Shown one piece after another: positions 56,116 through 64,000 of a stretch of DNA of 64,000 nt. The stretch's first letter is position 1. Each line of letters starts with the position of its first letter. The notes under the pieces are model-generated. The model was not told the DNA's origin. It saw nothing but the letters and a program-made list of their open reading frames with translations, and made no database searches. The stretch lies in the NCBI GenBank assembly GCA_003279655.1, contig QCHI01000004.1, positions 24,421 through 88,420 of the forward strand, given 5' to 3'. The position numbers were made by a program, and so were the translations under genes. Origin of the DNA: Prochlorococcus sp. AG-402-A21. GTDB lineage: Bacteria; Cyanobacteriota; Cyanobacteriia; PCC-6307; Cyanobiaceae.

Positions 56116-57195
56116 ATGAAGTCTTACAAAATAACATTATTGCCAGGTGATGGGATTGGTCCAGAGATAACAAAAGTCACACATAAAATCCTTGACCTCG
56201 TCTCAAGGAAATTTGGCTTTGAAATCAAATTGAAAGAAATGCCTTTTGGTGGATCAGCTATAGATTCAGATGGGATTCCCTTCCCAGATAGAACTCTTCA
56301 AGAATGTAAGAACTCTGATGCTGTTTTGTTAGCGGCCATTGGAGACCCAAAGTATGACGAATTGCCCAGAGAGAAAAGACCTGAGACAGGTTTACTCAAT
56401 CTCAGATCTTCTTTGGACCTTTTCGCAAATATAAGACCAGTAAAAATAATTCCATCCTTAACTAAAGCAAGTAGCTTGAAAGAAGAGTTTGTTAAAGAAG
56501 TTGATTTAGTAGTAGTTAGAGAACTTACCAGCGGTATTTACTTTGGAGAACCTAAAGGAAGAATAAAAACAGAAAAGGGAGAAAGAGCCTTTAATACGAT
56601 GACATACACATCTGAGGAAGTTAAACGAATAGCCGAAATTGCTTTTAAATTAGCCAAACAAAGAGGTAAAAAAGTTTGCTCAGTTGATAAAGCTAATGTT
56701 TTAGATGTAAGTCAATTATGGAGAGAGGAAACAATATTCGTGTCCAATAAATACAAAGAAATAGAACTTACTCATCAATATGTAGATAACGCAGCAATGC
56801 AACTTGTTAGAAATCCAAGCCAATTTGATGTGATTCTTACAGGTAATTTATTTGGAGATATTCTTAGCGACATTGCAGCCATGCTGACAGGCTCAATTGG
56901 TATGCTTCCTTCTGCTTCATTGACAACTAATGGTCCAGGTGTTTTTGAACCTGTTCATGGTTCAGCTCCCGACATAGCAGGGAAAAATATAGCTAATCCA
57001 ATAGCAATGATTTTATCTGCTTCAATGATGTTAAAAATTGCCTTTAATGAAACAGAAGCCGGGAATTTTATAGAAAATGCAATTAACGAGATCCTGACTG
57101 AGGGTTATAGAACTTCCGACTTAATGAGCAGTGGAACAGCGAAAAAGGTTGGTTGCTCCCAAATGGGGGAACTTTTAGCAGAAAAATTAAAATAA
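56116..57195 (+). CDS. leuB: 3-isopropylmalate dehydrogenase
   Basis: 359 aa. Isocitrate/isopropylmalate dehydrogenase fold: ITLLPGDGIGPEI at the start, GLLNLRSSLDLFANIRPVK (substrate Arg), DKANVLDVSQLWRE (catalytic Lys/Asp) and GNLFGDILSDIAAMLTGSIG, GVFEPVHGSAPDIAGK. Leucine synthesis. ATG start 26 bp after lpxD. Confidence 0.96.
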   Translation: MKSYKITLLPGDGIGPEITKVTHKILDLVSRKFGFEIKLKEMPFGGSAIDSDGIPFPDRTLQECKNSDAVLLAAIGDPKYDELPREKRPETGLLNLRSSLDLFANIRPVKIIPSLTKASSLKEEFVKEVDLVVVRELTSGIYFGEPKGRIKTEKGERAFNTMTYTSEEVKRIAEIAFKLAKQRGKKVCSVDKANVLDVSQLWREETIFVSNKYKEIELTHQYVDNAAMQLVRNPSQFDVILTGNLFGDILSDIAAMLTGSIGMLPSASLTTNGPGVFEPVHGSAPDIAGKNIANPIAMILSASMMLKIAFNETEAGNFIENAINEILTEGYRTSDLMSSGTAKKVGCSQMGELLAEKLK

Positions 57196-57283
57196 TTAAT
57201 TCACAAATTAAAAAAGTCTTTGAATAGATTCCCTTTGATGGTCAGTCGACCTGTAAAAATAAAAAGTCAATACATAAGCGTCG

Positions 57284-58186
57284 ATGTCAAAGCTTCACCC
57301 AGTAGTAGCTGTAACTGGTTCATCCGGAGCAGGAACAAGCACCGTTAAAAGAGCTTTTGAGCATATATTTGCTCGTGAAAATATAGTTCCTGCAGTTGTG
57401 GAAGGAGATAGTTATCACCGTTTTGAGAGAATGCCTATGAAAAAGGCAATGTCTGAGGCACTTTCAAGAGGCGAAAACTTTTCTCATTTTGGACCAGAGG
57501 CAAATTTATTCGATAAATTAGAAGACCTTTTTAGTCAATATGGCAAAACTGGTGGGGGCCAGAAAAGATATTACTTGCATAGCACTGAAGAAGCAGAGGA
57601 ACACAACACTCGCTTAGGAACAAAATTAGATCCAGGACAATTCACTCCCTGGGAAGATATTCCAACAGGAACAGACCTTTTGTTTTATGAGGGACTTCAC
57701 GGTGGAGTAGTCGGACAAAATTATGACGTAGCTTCATTTGCTGATTTACTTGTAGGTGTAGTACCAATAACGAATTTAGAGTGGATACAAAAAATCCATC
57801 GAGATAACGCAGAACGAGGATATTCAGCCGAAACGATCGTTGATACTATTCTTAGAAGAATGCCTGATTACATTAATCACATATGTCCCCAATTTAGTCG
57901 AACAGATATTAACTTCCAGAGAGTACCGACAATTGATACTTCAAACCCGTTTATTTGCAGAAACATTCCAACACCTGATGAAAGCTTTGTAATTATCCAT
58001 TTTAGAAAAGGTTCAAGAGAAAAATGGGGAATAGACTTCCAGTACTTATTAGGAATGATACACGATTCATTCATGTCAAGTCCTACAAGTATTTGTGTCA
58101 ACGGAGGGAAAATGGGATTTGCTATGGAACTTATTCTTACTCCTATTATTCATAAAATGATAGAAGAGAAAAAAGCTGCAGGATAA
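57284..58186 (+). CDS. prk: Phosphoribulokinase, class I (proteobacterial type)
   Basis: 300 aa. Phosphorylates ribulose-5-phosphate for the Calvin cycle. P-loop VAVTGSSGAGTSTVKRAFE has the class I form G-S-S-G-A-G-T and lacks the regulatory Cys pair of the redox-controlled class II enzyme of beta-cyanobacteria and plants. Class I hallmarks also include NFSHFGPEANLFDKL, LLFYEGLHGGVVG and RGYSAETIVDTILRRMPDYI. ATG start. Consistent with the alpha-cyanobacterial carboxysome-type carbon genes. Confidence 0.95.
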   Translation: MSKLHPVVAVTGSSGAGTSTVKRAFEHIFARENIVPAVVEGDSYHRFERMPMKKAMSEALSRGENFSHFGPEANLFDKLEDLFSQYGKTGGGQKRYYLHSTEEAEEHNTRLGTKLDPGQFTPWEDIPTGTDLLFYEGLHGGVVGQNYDVASFADLLVGVVPITNLEWIQKIHRDNAERGYSAETIVDTILRRMPDYINHICPQFSRTDINFQRVPTIDTSNPFICRNIPTPDESFVIIHFRKGSREKWGIDFQYLLGMIHDSFMSSPTSICVNGGKMGFAMELILTPIIHKMIEEKKAAG

Positions 58187-58240
58187 TAAAATAAATAAAA
58201 GACAATTAAATATATTAATAATAGAAGGAATTAATAACTA

Positions 58241-58729
58241 ATGGCGATTATCATATCCTTTAGTTTTATACTTTTATACATCTTAACTATTATATCCAAA
58301 GAAGATATAAACACAATGCTAATAAGTGAAAATAAATTAATATTATTAGCTATTTTAGGTATTCTTTATTTGATATTACTAGGTTCATCAAACGAAAAAA
58401 TAGACATTAAAAATTTAATAATAAATAATTCTTTTTCAATGATTATTATCTTTGTATTAATGTATTCAATAAGTTATATAAGTTATAAGATTTTTGGAAT
58501 AAATTCATTAGGGATGGGTGACATAAAACTCTCTTCTATTAGCACAATATGGCTTGGTATTGAACTGAGCTTTTTATCATTATGCATTTCATTTCTACTA
58601 TCAGCTATATATAGTTTAAATGGAAAACTTACTAAAAAATTTACACCATTCCAACAATATCCATTTGCACCATTTCTATCAATTGGGATATTTTGTTCAT
58701 GGATTATAGATAAGATTCAAACTTTCTAA
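58241..58729 (+). CDS. Prepilin peptidase-like membrane protease (A24), no methylase domain
   Basis: 162 aa, about five helices. The two aspartates of type IV prepilin peptidases are both visible: Asp22 in IISKEDINTMLIS and Asp94 in LGMGDIKLSS (the G-x-G-D motif). The N-terminal methyltransferase domain with its four cysteines is absent; the usual enzyme is about 250 aa. It may be a core-only TadV/CpaA-type peptidase. No pilin gene is in the window. ATG start. Confidence 0.8.
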   Translation: MAIIISFSFILLYILTIISKEDINTMLISENKLILLAILGILYLILLGSSNEKIDIKNLIINNSFSMIIIFVLMYSISYISYKIFGINSLGMGDIKLSSISTIWLGIELSFLSLCISFLLSAIYSLNGKLTKKFTPFQQYPFAPFLSIGIFCSWIIDKIQTF

Positions 58730-58780
58730 TCCCTTTATAGGGACTCAAGGTATTAAATTAAATTCAATCACAAAATAGCA

Positions 58781-59665
58781 GTGTCATTATTCGACTGGTT
58801 TGCTGACAGAAGGAAAGGCCAATTCGTTGGCAAAGTCACCCAGGAATCTGAAGAAAGTGATGGACTATGGGAAAAATGCCCCGAATGTGGACAAGTGGTT
58901 TATAGAAAAGATTTAATAGACAACTGTAGTGTTTGTAGTAATTGTGGGCATCACAATCGAATAGATAGCAAAGAGAGAATAAGACTAATTACTGATCCAA
59001 ATACATTCAAATCAATCAATAATCATATAACCCCAGTTGATCCTTTGGGGTTTAAAGATCGACGAGCTTACGCAGATAGGCTAAGAGAAAGTCAAGCCAG
59101 CACTGGGCTTAAAGATGGAGTATTAACAGGTACATGCCAAGTAAATTCTATTCCTATGGCATTAGCCGTAATGGATTTCAGATTCATGGGTGGCTCAATG
59201 GGATCTGTTGTAGGAGAGAAGATCACACGGCTTATCGAACACTCAACCAAAGAAAAGTTGCCATTACTAATTGTTTGCGCATCGGGCGGCGCACGAATGC
59301 AAGAAGGTATGTTAAGCCTTATGCAAATGGCAAAAATTTCTGGAGCGCTTGAACGACATAGAGATGCTCAATTGCTCTATATGCCTTTACTTACGCATCC
59401 CACGACTGGAGGAGTGACTGCAAGTTTTGCCATGCTTGGAGATTTGATTCTTGCAGAACCCAAAGCACTCATTGGATTTGCAGGGAGAAGAGTAATTGAA
59501 CAAACACTGAGAGAAAAACTACCTGATAATTTCCAAACAGCAGAATATCTTCAAGATCATGGCTTCGTAGATACCATCGTACCTAGAACCGAACTTAAAG
59601 AAACTTTGTCAAAGATACTCCGATTGCACAAAAAACAAGGAGTAAAGTTACAAGCCAATGCTTAA
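58781..59665 (+). CDS. accD: Acetyl-CoA carboxylase carboxyltransferase subunit beta
   Basis: 294 aa, GTG start ([14 protein letters not shown]). A zinc ribbon, C-x2-C and C-x2-C in [10 protein letters not shown] and [11 protein letters not shown] (about 32-60), precedes the carboxyltransferase domain with [20 protein letters not shown] and [18 protein letters not shown]. First committed step of fatty-acid synthesis, with AccA. Ends overlapping the next gene by 8 bp. Confidence 0.96.
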   Translation: MSLFDWFADRRKGQFVGKVTQESEESDGLWEKCPECGQVVYRKDLIDNCSVCSNCGHHNRIDSKERIRLITDPNTFKSINNHITPVDPLGFKDRRAYADRLRESQASTGLKDGVLTGTCQVNSIPMALAVMDFRFMGGSMGSVVGEKITRLIEHSTKEKLPLLIVCASGGARMQEGMLSLMQMAKISGALERHRDAQLLYMPLLTHPTTGGVTASFAMLGDLILAEPKALIGFAGRRVIEQTLREKLPDNFQTAEYLQDHGFVDTIVPRTELKETLSKILRLHKKQGVKLQANA

Positions 59666-60062
59666 AATAAATCATAATATAAAAAATAAATTTGATCACC
59701 TATTTAACATATTGGTACTAATAATAATAATTTTATTCAATAGAACTAATATAGTATATGGAGCCAATATAAATTGGATTGAAGTTAGCAAAACACCTTC
59801 AGGAATTCAATATTTAGACAGAGATAGTTTATATAGGAAAGAGAAAGGAATAATAGAAGTAACAACAAAATACATAAAAGTCGATACTAAAACTTCAAAG
59901 GAAATCGAGGAGAATATTTATACAATGAAAATCAATTGTTTAACTAATAAATTCAAAGATATTTCAGTTAATGGTAAAAAGAATTTAACCGCAAAATGGG
60001 AAGACCCAAATGGGGATAAACTATTAGATGATGTGATTTCAGATAGCTGCGAAAATGCTTAA
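59658..60062 (+). CDS. Exported surface-adhesin-E-like protein
   Basis: 134 aa. A hydrophobic signal (about 14-36, [20 protein letters not shown]) leads to [20 protein letters not shown], then [15 protein letters not shown], a pattern like the surface-adhesin protein E family (WxxVxxTxxG...D...C). Two Cys (NCLT and SCEN) could pair. Starts inside the end of accD. Function unknown. Confidence 0.65.
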   Translation: MLKINHNIKNKFDHLFNILVLIIIILFNRTNIVYGANINWIEVSKTPSGIQYLDRDSLYRKEKGIIEVTTKYIKVDTKTSKEIEENIYTMKINCLTNKFKDISVNGKKNLTAKWEDPNGDKLLDDVISDSCENA

Positions 60063-60083
60063 AATCATTAATTATTTAAAATA

Positions 60084-61184
60084 ATGTTCAATGCAGATCA
60101 ACCGCTCCGCATAGCAATTGCAGGACTAGGTTTCGGTGAAAGTGTACATATTCCGGCATCATTGTCTAATGAGAATATTAAGCTTGTGGGACTGTGGCAT
60201 CCTCGGCCTGCGAGGCTAAAAGATGCCTGCAATAAGTACAATCTTCGTGCTTACGAGACGTGGGAAGATTTAATCAATGATTCTAAAATAGATGGAATAA
60301 TCATAGCTACTCCGCCAGCACCCAGATATGAACTGGCATTGAAGGCAATTAAAGCAGGCAAACATCTTTTACTAGAAAAGCCAACTAGCTTAAATTCTGA
60401 AGAGGTAAAAGAGCTTCAAAGAAATGCCCTTCAAAGAAATTTAAAAATAGCAGTCGATTATGAATATCGAGCAGTTCCGCTATTCATGCAAGCAAAGAAG
60501 ATAATCAATGAGAAAAAACTAGATGAACCATATTTTGTAAAACTTGATTGGCTAATGAGTAGCAGAGCTAATCCAGATAGGCCATGGAATTGGTATTCAG
60601 ATGAAAATTTAGGTGGAGGGGTCTTGGGAGCTTTAGGAACTCATGCTTTTGACATGATTCATTGGCTGATTGGTCCAATGCATTCTTTGAGCGCAATAAA
60701 TGCAACTTCAATTAAAGAAAGATATTGTCAACAATCAAAAACCACTAAAACAGTTACAAGTGAAGATGTAAGTATTTCTCAAATACAAATAAAAAGTATT
60801 CACAACAATTTAATTCCATGTCAAGTAAATCTTTCTGCGGTCACCAAACAAAGCAAAGGGTTTAGTCTGGAAATCTATGGCAAAAATGGAACGCTAATTC
60901 TTAGTAGCGACAACCAAAAGGATTATGTCCATGGATTTAGTTTATGGTTCTCTGAAAAAAATGGTGTTCTTAAAAATATTCAACTAGATTCAGATCTTTC
61001 TTTTTCAAAGATTTGGACAGATGGACGAATTGCACCAGTAGCAAGAATCCAAAACTGGTGGGCTCAAAGCATAAAAGATGGCACTCCTTTAATCCCTGGC
61101 TTAGCTGAGGGATTAGCCAGCCAAATAGTGTGCGAAAAGGTAAAGGAATCAAATTCAATAGGAATGAAGCTTGAAATCAATTAA
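60084..61184 (+). CDS. Gfo/Idh/MocA-family oxidoreductase
   Basis: 366 aa. Rossmann IAIAGLGFGESVHIPA at the start, then ATPPAPRYELALKAIKAGKH, LLEKPTSLNSEE (the E-K-P motif) and LGGGVLGALGTHAFDMIHWL (catalytic His region). Substrate unknown; sugar or inositol derivatives are usual. ATG start. Confidence 0.9.
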   Translation: MFNADQPLRIAIAGLGFGESVHIPASLSNENIKLVGLWHPRPARLKDACNKYNLRAYETWEDLINDSKIDGIIIATPPAPRYELALKAIKAGKHLLLEKPTSLNSEEVKELQRNALQRNLKIAVDYEYRAVPLFMQAKKIINEKKLDEPYFVKLDWLMSSRANPDRPWNWYSDENLGGGVLGALGTHAFDMIHWLIGPMHSLSAINATSIKERYCQQSKTTKTVTSEDVSISQIQIKSIHNNLIPCQVNLSAVTKQSKGFSLEIYGKNGTLILSSDNQKDYVHGFSLWFSEKNGVLKNIQLDSDLSFSKIWTDGRIAPVARIQNWWAQSIKDGTPLIPGLAEGLASQIVCEKVKESNSIGMKLEIN

Positions 61185-61283
61185 AAAAATTCAATATAAA
61201 AATAAAAAAAAGTTTTTAGGTGTAATAAGCCACAAAAAGGGCCTTTGATATGGAATAATCTTAAGGAAATTTTTGTTGCATAA

Positions 61284-62351
61284 ATGGCACTCTCGTACTA
61301 CGCAGAAGAACTAAAGAAAACAGCAAGTGCCATAGCCCAGCCAGGCAAAGGGATTCTTGCTGTTGATGAATCAACGAAAACAGTAGGTAAAAGGCTTGCT
61401 TCAATAGGTGTTGAGAACACTGAAGACAACAGAAAAGCATATAGAGGTATGCTTTTCACAACAGAAGGTCTTGGGAACTTCATAAGTGGAGCAATTCTTT
61501 TTGAAGAAACTCTTTTCCAGAACCATCCAGATGGTGAGCCAATGGTTAAAAAGCTAGAGAAGCTAGGAATAATCCCAGGAATCAAAGTTGATAAAGGTTT
61601 AAGACCATTAGCTGGTGGACATGATGTAGAAACTTTTTGTTCAGGCTTAGACGGTCTTGTTGAAAGAGCTGCTGATTATTACGAGCAAGGTGCAAGATTT
61701 GCAAAGTGGAGAGCAGTGCTTCAAATAACCGATGATGGTTGTCCTTCTAAACTTTCTATAAGAGAAAATGCATGGGGTTTAGCAAGATACGCTAGATCAG
61801 TACAAGAATCTGGCTTGGTTCCAATTATTGAACCAGAAATCCTCATGGATGGTTCACATTCAATTGAAAAGACAGCAGCTGTTCAAGAAGAAGTAATTAA
61901 AGAAGTTTATTTAGCTTGCCAGGTAAACGGTGTACTTCTAGAAGGAACTCTTCTAAAGCCATCCATGACAGTACAAGGTGCTGACAGCTCAACAAAAGCT
62001 GATCCACAGCAAGTTGCTGAAATGACAATCCGTACAATGGAACGCTGTGTACCAGCGAGTGTCCCTGGTATTACTTTCCTTTCAGGTGGCTTGAGCGAAG
62101 AGGCTGCATCAGTTTATTTAAATCTGATGAATAAGATCGACAGAAAGGCTAAGTGGAATGTTTCATTCTCATATGGTCGCGCTTTACAGCATTCATGTTT
62201 AAAAGCATGGAAAGGCTCAAACACTGCTGATGGACAAAAAGCACTTATCGCCAGAGCTCAAGCAAACTCTGAGGCATCAAAAGGATTGTATGTCGCTGGT
62301 TCTCAGCCTTCTTCTGATGAGCAACTATTTGTAGCTGGATACAAGTACTAA
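61284..62351 (+). CDS. fba: Class I fructose-bisphosphate aldolase
   Basis: 355 aa. Full-length class I aldolase: GILAVDESTKTVGKRLASIG, ILFEETLFQ, GIKVDKGLRPLAGG, ARFAKWRAVLQI, LVPIIEPEILMDGSHSIEK, VLLEGTLLKPSMTVQG (Schiff-base Lys) and FLSGGLSEE. Uses dihydroxyacetone phosphate and glyceraldehyde-3-phosphate in the Calvin cycle and gluconeogenesis. ATG start; high-quality terminator downstream. Confidence 0.96.
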   Translation: MALSYYAEELKKTASAIAQPGKGILAVDESTKTVGKRLASIGVENTEDNRKAYRGMLFTTEGLGNFISGAILFEETLFQNHPDGEPMVKKLEKLGIIPGIKVDKGLRPLAGGHDVETFCSGLDGLVERAADYYEQGARFAKWRAVLQITDDGCPSKLSIRENAWGLARYARSVQESGLVPIIEPEILMDGSHSIEKTAAVQEEVIKEVYLACQVNGVLLEGTLLKPSMTVQGADSSTKADPQQVAEMTIRTMERCVPASVPGITFLSGGLSEEAASVYLNLMNKIDRKAKWNVSFSYGRALQHSCLKAWKGSNTADGQKALIARAQANSEASKGLYVAGSQPSSDEQLFVAGYKY

Positions 62352-62367
62352 ACTAAAAAAGCTAAAT

Positions 62368-62404
62368 AAAAGCTGCTATCTCTAGTTTTGATAGCAGCTT
62401 TTTT
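62368..62404 (+). terminator. Rho-independent terminator after fba
   Basis: Stem AAAAGCTGCTATC with GATAGCAGCTTTT, loop TCTAGTTTT, then T-rich end. About 17 bp after the fba stop; convergent purQ gene ends at 62424. Confidence 0.88.
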
Positions 62405-62423
62405 AATGCCTTGATTTGTAAAT

Positions 62424-63077
62424 TCAAGAAAGAAGTGAACTAAGAATTGATTTACCATCAATATCCCCTAAAGCATCATCACAAGCTCTTTCAGGATGTG
62501 GCATCATCCCCAAAACATTTCCGTTTTTATTTGTGATTCCAGCAATATCGTGTACTGATCCATTTGGATTATCTGAGTATCTAAGAGCAACCGAATCATC
62601 ATCCTGCAATTCTTTTAAAACGTCAGTGCTACATTGATATCTTCCTTCTCCATGAGCGATAGGTAGTGAAATTGAATCATTTTTTTTATAATTTTTCATC
62701 CAAGATGATTTTGTACTTTCAATAGATAAATTTGCTCTATCGCAAATAAAATGAAGATTCTTATTTCTTGTCAAAGCTCCTTTCAAAAGACCAAGTTCAG
62801 TAAGTATTTGAAACCCATTACAAATACCGAGAACTTTTCCACCTTTATCAACAAAAGATATTAAAGAATTTAAAACAGGTGCAAATCTTGCTATTGCTCC
62901 ACAACGTAAATAATCGCCATAACTAAATCCCCCTGGTATGACAATTGCATCATAACCATTTAAATCAGTAGTTTCATGCCATAGAAAACTTGTAGGAATT
63001 CCTAGGCATCCTTCAGTAGCCCACCTGACATCCCTATCGCAGTTCGATCCAGGGAAAACAATAATTCCGATAGTCAT
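62424..63077 (-). CDS. purQ: Phosphoribosylformylglycinamidine synthase, glutaminase subunit
   Basis: 217 aa from ATG 63077 ([20 protein letters not shown]); a longer frame upstream is not the natural start. Class I amidotransferase: nucleophile Cys in [15 protein letters not shown], His/Glu in [10 protein letters not shown], and [18 protein letters not shown]. Supplies ammonia to PurL in purine synthesis. Four bp after purS. Confidence 0.95.
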   Translation of the reverse strand: MTIGIIVFPGSNCDRDVRWATEGCLGIPTSFLWHETTDLNGYDAIVIPGGFSYGDYLRCGAIARFAPVLNSLISFVDKGGKVLGICNGFQILTELGLLKGALTRNKNLHFICDRANLSIESTKSSWMKNYKKNDSISLPIAHGEGRYQCSTDVLKELQDDDSVALRYSDNPNGSVHDIAGITNKNGNVLGMMPHPERACDDALGDIDGKSILSSLLS

Positions 63078-63081
63078 TTTT

Positions 63082-63354
63082 TTAGTTTGTAAGTGCTTTC
63101 TGTTCGTCCTTAAATTCCAAAGTCCAATCCTCAATTACGGGGTTTGCAAGCAATCGATCACTCATTAACTCAATCTTCGATCGAGCATCCTCCTTATTTG
63201 CAGCTTCAATCTCAAGTTCAATAGATTTACCAATTCTTAAATGTGTAACTCCATCTATTCCTAATCTCTTAGTAGCTGACCTAGTAGCCTCTCCCGCAGG
63301 ATCCAAAACAGAAGGCCTTAAATGAACAAAAACTCTTGCTTTAAATAAAGACAC
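63082..63354 (-). CDS. purS: Phosphoribosylformylglycinamidine synthase subunit PurS
   Basis: 90 aa: [40 protein letters not shown] and [18 protein letters not shown], the short PurS fold that docks PurQ on PurL. ATG start. Directly upstream of purQ; PurL is not in the window. Confidence 0.94.
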   Translation of the reverse strand: MSLFKARVFVHLRPSVLDPAGEATRSATKRLGIDGVTHLRIGKSIELEIEAANKEDARSKIELMSDRLLANPVIEDWTLEFKDEQKALTN

Positions 63355-63441
63355 TTTTAAAAATCAATGGAATTTTCCTTTTCCTTGGTTAACCCAAGTA
63401 AGAAGGTTACAAAATTATTCTAGATAATATTTAACAAATTT

Positions 63442-63627
63442 CTAAATGATATTTTCTCTTTTTTCACTTATTAGTCCTTTACCTAAGCATGTGAGACAAG
63501 TGTGATAACAGTTTGGGCTAGATTTCATATAACCATTACCTCCACATTTACTACAGGTCTTCATATTCAAAGTTTTAGAAATACTCTGAACTTTATTTTC
63601 ATCTGTAGTTGAAACTGCGTGACTCAC
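63442..63627 (-). CDS. Half-DnaJ zinc-binding protein (61 aa)
   Basis: 61 aa, GTG start. The second half has C-x2-C-G-G-x-G (TCSKCGGNGYMK, Cys25/28) and C-x2-C-x-G-K-G (TCLTCLGKGL, Cys44/47), one zinc module of a DnaJ cysteine-rich domain. Small proteins of this kind in plants and cyanobacteria assist photosynthetic complex assembly, but no partner is shown here. Confidence 0.65.
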   Translation of the reverse strand: MSHAVSTTDENKVQSISKTLNMKTCSKCGGNGYMKSSPNCYHTCLTCLGKGLISEKRENII

Positions 63628-63757
63628 GACAAAAAGTCCGATTAGAAACTATTAGTAAAAGACGTAAGAGAATTATCTCTTAACTCACAAAGAATCGCGG
63701 ATAAAAACAAAAAAACAACCTATTTTTAATATAAATATAATAATTTGAACAAATAAA

Positions 63758-64000
63758 TTAAAAAGAGCATTCAAAAGCTTTTTCAACTCCGCATTTCAGG
63801 CTCAAAGAGACTAAATCGAGCCCCGCCTTTGCAGGTTTCCAAGAATCATCATCATTCACGTCCTCAAACCATGAATTAAATCTAGATCCAACCATTTGAA
63901 TCTGAAGAGGCAAAGCTTTACCTTCTATCCAGCATCTACCTTTTATACGAAGAATTTGATATTCCGGAACAAGTTTTACAAGTATATCTCTCAATACATC
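63758..64000 (-). CDS. CobW-type G3E GTPase, C-terminal part (5' end outside window)
   Basis: The frame is open to the window edge, so the start lies outside. What is visible (about 80 aa) fits the CobW C-terminal domain: ILRIKGRCWIEGKALPLQIQ, MVGSRFNSWFEDV, and WKPAKAGLDLVSLSLKCGVE. CobW/G3E proteins are metal chaperones linked to cobalamin or zinc. The GTPase motifs are not in the window. Confidence 0.7.
   Translation of the reverse strand, partial: DVLRDILVKLVPEYQILRIKGRCWIEGKALPLQIQMVGSRFNSWFEDVNDDDSWKPAKAGLDLVSLSLKCGVEKAFECSF

Noticed and set aside
58731..58744. Small hairpin TCCCT-TTAT-AGGGA between the prepilin peptidase and accD
   Set aside because: Only 5 bp of stem and no T run; not supported as a terminator.

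Overview
The window looks like a piece of a low-light-adapted Prochlorococcus chromosome. The evidence is AT-rich, densely packed DNA; a Pcb divinyl-chlorophyll a/b antenna gene; an alpha-cyanobacterial gene set (proteobacterial-type phosphoribulokinase, class I aldolase, acsF, accD, lpxD, Ycf55/CGLD27/DUF3318/DUF3727 proteins); and many tiny one-helix membrane proteins. I recognised these genes by motif and family knowledge only; no database search was run. Starts were chosen by reading the codons, and several are GTG or TTG.

Layout: 0-3.2 kb (minus) carries the 5' end of a mini-RNase III gene, a STAS protein, carA, trpD and a DUF3288 protein. 3.3-6.7 kb (plus) carries an ABC half-transporter, msrA and small proteins, then tRNA-Pro(GGG). 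6.8-8.9 kb has uppP and small membrane or secreted proteins. 9.0-13.8 kb is a glucosylglycerate cassette: gpgS is divergent from a GH13_18 phosphorylase, gpgP and a glycerate kinase. Together these can make the compatible solute, break it down, and return glycerate to 3-phosphoglycerate. 13.8-17.7 kb is an AT-rich stretch of orphan small genes, including a minimal phosphoribosyltransferase. 17.7-21.7 kb has an Nramp-like transporter with altered metal motifs and a three-gene ABC-2 exporter. 22-29.2 kb has a 2Fe-2S ferredoxin, acsF (chlorophyll cyclase) and carB. 29.3-31.9 kb is DUF3318-rsfS-CGLD27-asparaginase followed by initiator tRNA-Met. 32-37.5 kb has galE, small ORFs, a Rieske oxygenase and a lone ABC ATPase.

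37.7-41.8 kb looks like an iron/light-harvesting block: pcb, a CRP/FNR-type regulator, a ferritin and a Fe3+-type ABC ATPase. 42-47.7 kb holds nth, an SDR protein, a GNAT enzyme, a PPC-glutaredoxin fusion, pgsA, a CSP41-like epimerase and hisA. 47.8-53.9 kb is a plus-strand run (Ycf55/DUF3685, lumenal thioredoxin-fold protein, CofE-like ligase, GNAT, ruvX, DUF3727, yqeG) leading into proB, lpxD, leuB, prk, a stripped-down prepilin peptidase, accD, a Gfo/Idh oxidoreductase and class I fba. The window ends in minus-strand purQ-purS, a half-DnaJ zinc protein and the 3' end of a CobW-type GTPase.

The most unusual observations are two conserved genes (STAS and YqeG) with no ATG/GTG/TTG where their domain begins but a Shine-Dalgarno-like run ahead of an AUA codon; a PPC-glutaredoxin fusion; a 15-bp perfect hairpin inside a 56-codon ORF; an Nramp relative lacking the DPGN/MPH metal ligands; and eight short ORFs of 26-56 codons that length cut-offs would miss. 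I see no CRISPR array, insertion sequence, integrase or rRNA.
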